Origin: Acuticoccus mangrovi
GTDB lineage: Bacteria; Pseudomonadota; Alphaproteobacteria; Rhizobiales; Amorphaceae
Reading direction: 5' to 3'
Assembly (NCBI RefSeq): GCF_016411865.1
Contig: NZ_JAEKJA010000007.1
Location: 372,001 to 436,000 of the forward strand
Length of the DNA stretch: 64,000 bases
Part shown: in pieces, positions 27,527 to 34,866 of the stretch
How positions within the stretch are numbered: the first letter of the stretch is position 1
Layout of the letters: each line of letters starts with the position of its first letter
Made by a program: the position numbers and the translations under genes
The notes under the pieces: generated by a model
What the model was told of the DNA's origin: nothing
Seen by the model: the letters and a program-made list of their open reading frames with translations, nothing else
The model's database searches: none

Positions 27527-27721
27527 GACAGTCGACCTCCATCAGCCCGTTGGTATGCCGTTCGCTTCGATCAGGCGTGAAAAATACGGCCCGACCGCAG
27601 AACTCGGTCGAGTTTCGCGACCCAAGTCCAACATGCTACGGATACAGCGGCTGTCGTGAGAGCGCAAGGTTGGCCGTTCGGCTTGCCGCCCGGCGGTTCG
27701 CACGACCAGGGAGAGCGGCAC

Positions 27722-28567
27722 GTGACCGAAGCGACTGATTGCGAAGACGAACTCAAGCAGCTCAAGACCCGTGTCGGGCGGCTGTGGCGGCAGCTCGAGC
27801 TGGAGCGGAAGAAGAACTTCGCCCTCACGGAAGCGCTCATCCGACATCTCGATATCGGCGTCTGCCCGGCAAACTCGCCTTATGCGAGCCTTGCTCCCAT
27901 CGAGCGCGACGCCGGCGACGACGAGTATCCGATCATTGCGTTCGGCGGCATGGCGACGGCGCTCAGCATGCCGTTCGCCGAATTCAAACGTTTCCTCTCG
28001 TCGGGCAACCAGACATCCTACTTCGTGAAGGACCTCCATCAGGCCTGGTATCAGTTTGGACTGCTCGGGTTGACCGAGGGCGTCACCGACACCGCCGAAT
28101 ATCTCCGGGCGATGCTGCCGCCGACGGTTCGTGAGGTGTCCTGCGTCGGGACGAGCGCCGGGGGGTTCGGTGCGATTCTGATGGGAGTGCTCATGGGCGC
28201 GGCTCGTGTCGTCGCCTTCGGGCCGCAGACCGCACTGACGCCGGCCGTGGTCCGAGCGTTTCGCTCACAAGATACCCGTGCCGAAGATATTAGACAGCAC
28301 GGCACGCACCTCGATCTGGTGCCGGTGCTCCAGAGGAATACGACCACTGAGATCGTGGTGCATGTCTCGAACGACCACATGCGCGACCGCGTCGCCGCCG
28401 ACCGCATCGAGGGGCTGCCGGGGGTGAGCGTGCATCGGTACGAGGTCAGCAATCACCGCATCGCGGCATGGCTGAAGGAGCACGGTCGCCTCGGCGAAGC
28501 ACTCGCGCCGGTGCTGCGGTCGGAACACGGCGCGTCGACCGCAGCGGCGCGGGCGGTGGTCAGCTGA
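27722..28567 (+). CDS. Alpha/beta-hydrolase-like protein with GTSAGG motif and N-terminal coiled coil
   Basis: 281 residues from the GTG at 27722 (GGGAGAG upstream). The first 40 residues are a charged heptad-like helix (DELKQLKTRVGRLWRQLE). The core has a nucleophile-elbow-like motif SCVGTSAGGFGAILMG, then RVVAFGPQTALTP, LVPVLQ and a late histidine (SNHRIAAWL), which would complete a Ser-Asp-His triad in an alpha/beta hydrolase. No signal peptide. Such elbow motifs with a following FGPQT are found in surface-polysaccharide-associated hydrolase-like proteins, but I cannot name a family with confidence. The 3' end overlaps the convergent TSUP gene by 8 bases. Confidence 0.7.
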   Translation: MTEATDCEDELKQLKTRVGRLWRQLELERKKNFALTEALIRHLDIGVCPANSPYASLAPIERDAGDDEYPIIAFGGMATALSMPFAEFKRFLSSGNQTSYFVKDLHQAWYQFGLLGLTEGVTDTAEYLRAMLPPTVREVSCVGTSAGGFGAILMGVLMGAARVVAFGPQTALTPAVVRAFRSQDTRAEDIRQHGTHLDLVPVLQRNTTTEIVVHVSNDHMRDRVAADRIEGLPGVSVHRYEVSNHRIAAWLKEHGRLGEALAPVLRSEHGASTAAARAVVS

Positions 28568-29321
28568 AGAGGCCGCGGCGGACGAGGTTGAGGCCGGCGA
28601 TCACCAGGACCGCGAGAGTGGCGCGGCGAAACTTGTCCTGGTCGAGCCGGTCGTGCAGCCGGACGCCGATGACGAGGCCGGCGAGCGCCGGGATCAGCAG
28701 CAGCACGGACAAGGGGGCGGTGGTCGCGTTGAACGCCCCCGAGTTAGTGTGCGCGATGGTGAGGGCGACGGCGGCGAGGCCGTAGACGATGCCCTGCACC
28801 CGGATCTGCTCGGTCTTCGGCGTGTCGAGAGCGGTGAGGTACATCACCGTCGTCGGCCCCCAGACGCCGGACATGCCGCCGAAGAAGCCGGAAAGGGCGG
28901 CGAAGAACACCTCCGCGAGGGTGCGGCGCTCTGGCGGAATGTGGATGCGCAGGCCGGCGAGCTGGATGCAGGCGAACGTCACCACCGCCGTGCCGAGCAC
29001 CAGGAAGAGCACCCAGGAGGGCAGGATCGCCACGAGCTGGGCGCTGAAGGCGAGCACCACCACGACCACCGCCACATAGCGGCGATGGGCCCGCACCGAT
29101 GCGATCGCCGCATGCCAGCCTTGGCGCAGCGCCTGCAATAGGTTGGTGGCGAGCGTCGGCACGATGAGGGCGCCGAGGGCGACGTCCGGCGGCAGCACCG
29201 AGCTGAGGCCGGAGATCATGATCATCGGCATGGCGAACCCGACGAGGCCCTTCACCAGGCCGGCCGTCAGGGTGATCGCGATGATCGCGATCCAGAGGAG
29301 GGGCGAGAAATGCGGCATCAT
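28560..29321 (-). CDS. TSUP-family (TauE/SafE) anion permease
   Basis: 253 residues with about eight membrane helices. The TSUP pattern GLVKGLVGFAMPMIMI in the first helix pair is repeated as LSGFFGGMSGVWGPTTVMY in the second half. Members export sulfite, sulfoacetate or similar organosulfur anions, or import sulfate. It is the last gene of the TRAP-amidase operon, 17 bases after the amidase stop, so it probably removes an anionic product of that pathway. Start is ATG 29321 or 29318. Confidence 0.9.
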   Translation of the reverse strand: MMPHFSPLLWIAIIAITLTAGLVKGLVGFAMPMIMISGLSSVLPPDVALGALIVPTLATNLLQALRQGWHAAIASVRAHRRYVAVVVVVLAFSAQLVAILPSWVLFLVLGTAVVTFACIQLAGLRIHIPPERRTLAEVFFAALSGFFGGMSGVWGPTTVMYLTALDTPKTEQIRVQGIVYGLAAVALTIAHTNSGAFNATTAPLSVLLLIPALAGLVIGVRLHDRLDQDKFRRATLAVLVIAGLNLVRRGLFS

Positions 29322-29337
29322 GAGGCGGGCGTCGGGT

Positions 29338-30660
29338 TCAAGCCTCCGCGAGGCGGCGTTGCAGCCAGCGGGCGGTGCGCAGGAGGCGCCCGTCCTCGCC
29401 GGGCCGGCCGACGAGCTGGAGGCCGATGGGCAGGCCGGTGGAACCGGTGGCGAGCGGCAGGGTGATCGCCGGCGTGCCGACGAAGGTCCACAGCGCGTTG
29501 AAGACGGGGCTGCCGGTCGCCTCGATGCCGGCCGGAGCCTCACCGGGGGCGGCGGGGGTGAGGATCGCGTCGTAGCGGTCGAACACCCGGTCGAGGCCGA
29601 CGGCGAGCGCCGTCTGCATGTCGCGGGCGGCGAGATAGTCGACCGCCGTGACCGCCGCGCCTTCCGCGATGGCGGCGCGCATGAGCTCCGACACGGCATC
29701 GGCGCCGCGCTCCAGGTAGCGCGTGAGGTGGCGGGCGAAGCCGACCTTCATGAGGCGCTGCTGCAGGGCGAAGGCGTCGTCGTAGGGGGCGGGGAGGTCG
29801 ACGGCGTCGGCCTCGTCGCCGAGCGCCTCGGCGATCTCGTCGATCAGGCCGACGAGGTCGGGCTCGGCGGCGTCCCAGGTGGGGCCGCGCACGATGGCGA
29901 GGCGGGGTGCGGCCGGCGGCTCGGAGCGGGCCGCGGCGAGGAGGTCGGCGCGGGCGACCGGGCGGGTGCGCGGGTCGGCGGCGTCGTAGCCGGCGAGGAC
30001 GGTGCCGACGAGGGCGGCGTCCTCCACCGTGGTGGCGAACACGCCGGCGGTGTCGAGCGGCTCGCAGATCGACAGGACGCCGGCGAGGGACACCATGCCG
30101 TAGGTGGGCTTGTAGCCCACCACGCCGCAGAAGGAGGCCGGTCGGATCACCGACCCCGCGGTCTGCGAGCCGATGGCGAGCGGCACCATGCCGTCGCCGA
30201 CGGCGGCGGCCGAGCCCTGCGAGGAGCCGCCCGGCGTGTGGGCGAGGTTGTGCGGGTTCCGCGTCGGGCCGGGGCGGTAGTAGGCGAACTCGGTGGTGAC
30301 GGTCTTGCCGATGACGAGGGCGCCGGCGGCCCGCAACCGCGCGACGAGGGTCGCGTCCTGCCGGGGCCGTCGGCCGGCGTCGAGCGGCGAGCCGTTCTCC
30401 GTCGGGTAGGTGGCGGTGTCGATGATGTCCTTGACGGCGACGGGCACGCCGTGCAGCGGGCCGATCGGACGGCCCGCCTTGCGGTGACGGTCGAGAGCGT
30501 CGGCCTCGGCGCGCACCTGGGCGGGGTCGAGGTGGGCGAAGGCGCGCACCTCGCCGTCGCGGGCGCCGATGCGCTCGAGACAGCTGTCGGCCACCTCGCG
30601 GGCGGAGAGAGCGCCCGCCGCCAGGCGCTCCGCGATTTCAACGGCGGAAGGAATGCTCAC
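29338..30660 (-). CDS. Amidase (amidase-signature family)
   Basis: 440 residues. The Ser-cisSer-Lys triad is visible: lysine in GVPVAVKDIIDT, the Gly/Ser-rich core TPGGSSQGSAAAVGDGMVP with the cis-serine, and the nucleophile in SQTAGSVIRPASFCGVVGYK. Members hydrolyse amides, carbamates or related bonds. The GTG start overlaps the dctM stop (GTGA), so it is co-translated with the TRAP transporter. I infer that its substrate is the imported compound. No GatB or GatC gene lies nearby, so a tRNA-amidotransferase role is rejected. Confidence 0.92.
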   Translation of the reverse strand: MSIPSAVEIAERLAAGALSAREVADSCLERIGARDGEVRAFAHLDPAQVRAEADALDRHRKAGRPIGPLHGVPVAVKDIIDTATYPTENGSPLDAGRRPRQDATLVARLRAAGALVIGKTVTTEFAYYRPGPTRNPHNLAHTPGGSSQGSAAAVGDGMVPLAIGSQTAGSVIRPASFCGVVGYKPTYGMVSLAGVLSICEPLDTAGVFATTVEDAALVGTVLAGYDAADPRTRPVARADLLAAARSEPPAAPRLAIVRGPTWDAAEPDLVGLIDEIAEALGDEADAVDLPAPYDDAFALQQRLMKVGFARHLTRYLERGADAVSELMRAAIAEGAAVTAVDYLAARDMQTALAVGLDRVFDRYDAILTPAAPGEAPAGIEATGSPVFNALWTFVGTPAITLPLATGSTGLPIGLQLVGRPGEDGRLLRTARWLQRRLAEA

Positions 30661-32081
30661 TTTCCGTAGACCAACCCCGGCAGCCAGAAGACGATGTTCG
30701 GGAAGACGTAGAGGATAAACATCGTGATGAAAACCATCGCCAGGAACGGCATGCAGCCCGCGAAGATCTCGGCGAGCCGCACGTGCGGTGGCGCGATGCC
30801 CTTCAGATAGTAGGCGCTCATCGCCATCGGCGGGGTGAGGAAGGAGGTTTGCAGGTTGAGCGCCACGAGGATGCCGAAGAACAGCGGATCGATGTCGAAC
30901 ACGCCGAGCAGCGGCAGGAAGATCGGCACGAAGATGATGATGATCTCCGACCACTCCAGCGGCCAGCCCAGCAGGAAGATGATGATCTGGGCGAGGATGA
31001 GGAACTGGAGCGGAGTGAGGTCGAGGCCGGTGACGAACTCCGACACGAGCTGCTCGCCGCCGAGATAGGAGAACACCGAGGCGAACGTCCAGGAGCCGAC
31101 GAAGAGCCAGCAGACCATCGCCGAGGTGCGCACCGAGAGGTAGACGCTCTCGCGCAGCCGGTCCCAGGTGAGGGCGCGGTAGGCGACGGCGAGGACGAGG
31201 CCGCCGAGGGCGCCGACCGCCGCCGCCTCCGACGGGGTGGCGAGGCCGAAGAGGATCGCACCGAGAACCGAGAAGATCAGCACGGCGAGCGGCAGGAAGG
31301 AGGTGATGATCATCCACACCACCTGGCCGACGCTGACGTCCTGGGTGAGGTCCTTGGGCGGCTTGGGGGCGACCTGCGGGTTGAGGATGGCGCGGCCGAC
31401 CACGTAGACCACGTAGAGGCCGGCGAGCAGCATGCCCGGCAGCAGTGCCCCGGCGTAGAGGCGGACGATCGAGACGTTGGAGGTCGCCGCGTAGACGATC
31501 AGCATGATCGACGGCGGAATGAGGATGCCGAGCGTGCCGCCGGCGCAGATGACGCCCGAGGCGAAGCTGATGCGGTAGCGGGCGTTGAGCATCGCCGGGT
31601 AGGCGAGCAGACCCATCAGCGTGACGACGGCGCCGACGATGCCGGTGGCGGTGGCGAACAGGGCGCAGGTGATCAGCGCGGCGACGGCCATCGAGCCCGG
31701 GATGCGGCGCGCCGCGATCTGCAGCGTTCCGAAGAGGCGGTCGACGATGTTCGCCCGCTCCACGATGTAGCCCATGAAGAGGAACAGCGGCACCGCGGTC
31801 AGAACGTCGTTCGACATCACCCCGTAGGTCTGGTTCACGAGGAGGTCGAAGATGCGGTTGTTGAAGAAGCCCTGGAACCACTCGCGGACGAGGTCGAAGG
31901 TGCTCGCGTCGACGTTCTCGAGAAGGCGGTCGTAGAGGCGCCATTGGCGGGCGGCGTCGAAGTAGGCGTAATAGCCGAAGCCCACGGCCATCGCCATCAG
32001 CGTGAAGGCGATGGGAAAGCCCAGCATGATGATGATGATGAACGAGCCGAGCATGAAGACGGCCACTTGAGGGTCGGTCAC
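30657..32081 (-). CDS. TRAP transporter large permease subunit (DctM-like)
   Basis: 474 residues with about twelve membrane helices of the DctM family. The second subdomain motif SGVICAGGTLGILIPPSIMLIVYA is highly characteristic. It forms the ion-coupled channel for periplasmic-binding-protein-dependent uptake. The GTG start at 32081 overlaps the dctQ stop as GTGA. It contains a large periplasmic or cytoplasmic insert after helix 1 (about 40-80). Confidence 0.96.
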   Translation of the reverse strand: MTDPQVAVFMLGSFIIIIMLGFPIAFTLMAMAVGFGYYAYFDAARQWRLYDRLLENVDASTFDLVREWFQGFFNNRIFDLLVNQTYGVMSNDVLTAVPLFLFMGYIVERANIVDRLFGTLQIAARRIPGSMAVAALITCALFATATGIVGAVVTLMGLLAYPAMLNARYRISFASGVICAGGTLGILIPPSIMLIVYAATSNVSIVRLYAGALLPGMLLAGLYVVYVVGRAILNPQVAPKPPKDLTQDVSVGQVVWMIITSFLPLAVLIFSVLGAILFGLATPSEAAAVGALGGLVLAVAYRALTWDRLRESVYLSVRTSAMVCWLFVGSWTFASVFSYLGGEQLVSEFVTGLDLTPLQFLILAQIIIFLLGWPLEWSEIIIIFVPIFLPLLGVFDIDPLFFGILVALNLQTSFLTPPMAMSAYYLKGIAPPHVRLAEIFAGCMPFLAMVFITMFILYVFPNIVFWLPGLVYGK

Positions 32082-32716
32082 CGGTCGTTCTCCTCGCGCG
32101 GGGTGGACGCGGGGACGACGATGTCGGCCGCCTCCGAGCCGTGATGGATGATGTCGAGCGCCTCGCCTTTCATGAGCTGCGTCTCGAGCTCCTCCACGTC
32201 GCTCTCGCGCTCCAGCCAGCTGCCGCGGCGGATGCACAGGATGCAGCGGAACACCTGGGCGATCCCCTGGATGAGCAGCAGCACGCCGGCGGCGACGATG
32301 AGCACCTTGAACTGGAAGATCGGCACGCCCGCCGGGCTCATCACGCTGACCTCCTGGTAGCGGATCGAGCGCGAGGCGTACTTCCACCCGGCGAAGATGA
32401 GGGCGAGGACGCCGGGGAAGAAGAAGATGAAGTAGAGGATCAGCTCCACCGTGGCCTGCACCCGGACCGGCCAGAGGCGGTAGAACACGTCGGCGCGCAC
32501 GTGCCCGTCGCGCGACAGCGTGTAGGCGCCGGCCATCATGAACAGTGCCCCGTACATCATGTAGGAGATATCGAAGGCCCATGTGGTGGGCGCACGCAGG
32601 AAGTAGCGAACGAAGACCTCATAGGCGACGCCGAAGGTCATGAGAATGATGCACCACGCAAAGGCGCGGCCAACCCAAGCGGATACCTTGTCGGCGAAGC
32701 GGATATAGGCTTCCAT
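32078..32716 (-). CDS. TRAP transporter small permease subunit (DctQ-like)
   Basis: 212 residues with four membrane helices. Early segment IILMTFGVAYEVFVRYFLRAPTTWAFDIS is the DctQ signature. It has an extended charged C-terminus (about 165-212) beyond the usual length. It begins about 170 bases after dctP, with a terminator hairpin between them. Confidence 0.95.
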   Translation of the reverse strand: MEAYIRFADKVSAWVGRAFAWCIILMTFGVAYEVFVRYFLRAPTTWAFDISYMMYGALFMMAGAYTLSRDGHVRADVFYRLWPVRVQATVELILYFIFFFPGVLALIFAGWKYASRSIRYQEVSVMSPAGVPIFQFKVLIVAAGVLLLIQGIAQVFRCILCIRRGSWLERESDVEELETQLMKGEALDIIHHGSEAADIVVPASTPREENDR

Positions 32717-32763
32717 CGCGAGCCTTTCCTAATGATGTCGGGCGTATCGTGCGGCGCGGCGGT

Positions 32764-32791
32764 AAAAACGCCGGCCACGAGGCCGGCGTTT
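32764..32791 (-). terminator. Attenuating terminator between dctP and dctQ
   Basis: Perfect 11-bp stem AAACGCCGGCC / GGCCGGCGTTT with loop of 4; the minus strand continues as TTA after the stem Ts. Its place inside the operon would give more binding protein than permease mRNA. Confidence 0.8.
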
Positions 32792-32887
32792 CAGTTGTCG
32801 CGACGAGCATTCGGCGGAATGCCCCCCTCCCAAGCCTCCGAGCGCTTCTTCTGCGGCGCGACCGTGGCCGGTCGCGCGCGGGGCGCC

Positions 32888-34006
32888 CTAGAAGTTGAGC
32901 CTCTCCGGGAAGTAGTGGTCGTAGGCCAGCTTGTAGTCGGCCTGGTTGAGGAGGATGTAGTAGCCCACACGCTCCGACCAGTCCTTCTGGGACTGCACCA
33001 CCCGGTTGAAATATTCGTCGCCCGTCAGGTCCTCGAGCACCTTGTCCCAGCTGTCGAGCTGCGCGGCCATGATGGGGGCCGGGGTGCGCGAGATCTTGAC
33101 GCCCGAGTCGTCCCGCAGGGAGACGAGGTCGTTGGAGTAGCGGTCCATGGCGAGGCCGTAGTTGGCCGTGGAGGCGGCCTCCGCGGCATACTCCAGGATC
33201 GCCTGCTGTTCGGCGGACAGGCTGTCGAACAGGCTCTTGTTGAAGATGATCTCGAAGAATTCGGCCGCCTGGTGGTAGGAGCCGAGCATGTAGTTCTTCG
33301 AGACGTCCTGCGCGCCGAACTGCTTGTCGGCGGTGGGGTTGTTGAACTCGAACGCCTCGATGACGCCGCGCTCCAGCGCCGGCACGATTTCGCCGCCGGG
33401 AAGCTGCGTCACCGACATGCCGATGCCGTTCATGATGTCGGTGGCGAGACCCACGGTGCGGTACTTGAGGCCCTTCACGTCGTCGAGCGAGGTGATTTCC
33501 TTCTTGAACCAGCCGAGGGGTTGCGTCGGCATGGGCATCGCGAAGAAGCCCACCACGTCGAGGCCGAGAATGTCCTCGATGAGCTCGCGGTAGAGCTCCT
33601 TGCCGCCGCCGAAGTGGATCCAGGCGAGCATCTGGGTGGCGTCGGTGCCGAACACGGGGCCGGTGCCGAACAGCGAGGCGGCCTTGTTCTTGCCGTACCA
33701 GTAGGCCGTCACGTGGTGGCCGCCGTCGAGCACGCCGTCGGCCACGGCGTCCTGCAGCTGGAAGGCCTGCACGACCGCACCGGCGGGCAGCAGGTCGATC
33801 CGCAGCCGTCCGCCGGACATCGCCTCCACGCGATCGGCGTATTGCTGGGCCATCTCCTGGAAGATGTTGGAGGCGGTCCAGGCGGACTGTACCTTGAGCA
33901 CGGTGGCGTCCTGCGCACGCACGATGGTGGGCGCAGCAAGTGCGGACGCGCCGGCCACAGCGGCGCCGCCCGTTTGAAGGAAGCGGCGTCGGGTCGGGTT
34001 GGTCAT
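32888..34006 (-). CDS. TRAP transporter periplasmic binding protein (DctP-like, Tat-exported)
   Basis: 372 residues from the ATG at 34006 with GGGAGGAA upstream. The N-terminus NPTRRRFLQTGGAAVAGASA is a twin-arginine signal ending near residue 31. The mature protein is a DctP/TAXI-like TRAP binding protein; the conserved arginine that pairs with substrate carboxylates is likely in the GLKYRTVGLATDI segment. This type (TtpA/DctP7) often binds mono- or keto-acids, including lactate and 2-oxoacids, but the ligand is not identified here. It is the first gene of the dctPQM-amidase-TSUP operon. Confidence 0.94.
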   Translation of the reverse strand: MTNPTRRRFLQTGGAAVAGASALAAPTIVRAQDATVLKVQSAWTASNIFQEMAQQYADRVEAMSGGRLRIDLLPAGAVVQAFQLQDAVADGVLDGGHHVTAYWYGKNKAASLFGTGPVFGTDATQMLAWIHFGGGKELYRELIEDILGLDVVGFFAMPMPTQPLGWFKKEITSLDDVKGLKYRTVGLATDIMNGIGMSVTQLPGGEIVPALERGVIEAFEFNNPTADKQFGAQDVSKNYMLGSYHQAAEFFEIIFNKSLFDSLSAEQQAILEYAAEAASTANYGLAMDRYSNDLVSLRDDSGVKISRTPAPIMAAQLDSWDKVLEDLTGDEYFNRVVQSQKDWSERVGYYILLNQADYKLAYDHYFPERLNF

Positions 34007-34347
34007 GGCGTTCCTCCCTATGCGATTCTTGTTGATCGCTGGCGACAGGAGACACGAAGCCGACCGTGAGGGCAAGTCCTGCGTAAGAAAGAAGCGAAGA
34101 AAAATCAGGATAGCCCTGATTCTGCAATGTAGTGAAAGGAGTTGTGCCTGCAGCGTAAGCAACTTAATCGGTCCGGGCGACTGTTTTTAGGGGGTTTTTT
34201 CGAGTGTCGGCTATGTCCGTACCATTGGTCTGGTCGACGCCGCCGACAATCTCGGGCTTTATGGGAGACCTTCGCGCGGCCCGGACGGGTGGCGCGATCC
34301 TCATGCCCGCGAGGCGATGAGGCTGTGCCGACAAGGGAGACCGCCGG
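34007..34347. promoter_or_regulatory. Divergent intergenic region, dctP/fecR
   Basis: 341 bases, markedly A+T-rich around 34070-34205 compared with its surroundings. It must hold the promoters of the TRAP operon and the FecR-cyclase operon. A 7-bp inverted repeat (AATCAGG / CCTGATT, loop of 5) lies at 34103-34121 and could be an operator. A poly-T/G tract lies near 34181-34199. No gene is convincing in it. Confidence 0.55.
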
Positions 34348-34866
34348 ATGACTGCTCGAGACCTCGCCTGCTTCGTCGCCGCCCTGCTCGTCGCGGCGGC
34401 GGTGACGGTGATGCCGGCGGCCGCCCAGCAGATGCCGACGTGCAGCGTGCGCAACCTGCCGAACCCGCCGCGGGTGATGGTGGACTGCGGCGGCATCCTC
34501 CTGGAACGCGAGGCTGCGGCGCAGCTCGGTTTCGTCGTGTCCGAGCGGGGCGGCACGCAGCGCACCGAGATGGTGCTCGAGAGCGGGCGCTTTCTGATCC
34601 GCGAGCACCCCGCCGGCGACGCGCAGATCCTCACCCCCCATGCGATCGCGTCGGTGCGCGGCACGCTGTTCGCGGTGGAGGTGGCGGTGGGGTCCACCGC
34701 CGTCTTCGTGGTGGAAGGATCGGTGGGCGTTACCCACCGCGGGGGTGGCGGCGGCGTCACGCTGGGGCCGGGCGAGGGCGTCGACGTGGCGCCGGGCGAG
34801 CCGCTGGTGGTGCGCACCTGGGGCGCGGCGCGGGCGCGGGCGCTACTCGAACGCTTCGGCCTGTGA
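34348..34866 (+). CDS. FecR-domain periplasmic protein
   Basis: 172 residues from the ATG at 34348 (AGGGAGA upstream). Signal peptide about 1-27 ends at AAAQQM. The FecR-like beta domain is visible in LESGRFLIREHPAGDAQILTPHAIASVRGTLFAVEVAVGSTAVFVVEGSVGV, where ASVRGT is the family hallmark. Unlike FecR anti-sigma proteins there is no cytoplasmic tail or sigma gene. It is coupled by GTGA overlap to a CHASE2 adenylate cyclase, so I infer it is a periplasmic sensing partner of that receptor. Confidence 0.87.
   Translation: MTARDLACFVAALLVAAAVTVMPAAAQQMPTCSVRNLPNPPRVMVDCGGILLEREAAAQLGFVVSERGGTQRTEMVLESGRFLIREHPAGDAQILTPHAIASVRGTLFAVEVAVGSTAVFVVEGSVGVTHRGGGGGVTLGPGEGVDVAPGEPLVVRTWGAARARALLERFGL

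Noticed and set aside
27177-27542. A 121-residue minus-strand frame in the cysQ upstream region
   Set aside because: It overlaps the better-supported TTG-started membrane protein in another frame and has no hydrophobic or domain signal.
29338-30660. Amidase as GatA of the tRNA-dependent amidotransferase
   Set aside because: No gatB or gatC nearby, and it is coupled to a TRAP transporter.
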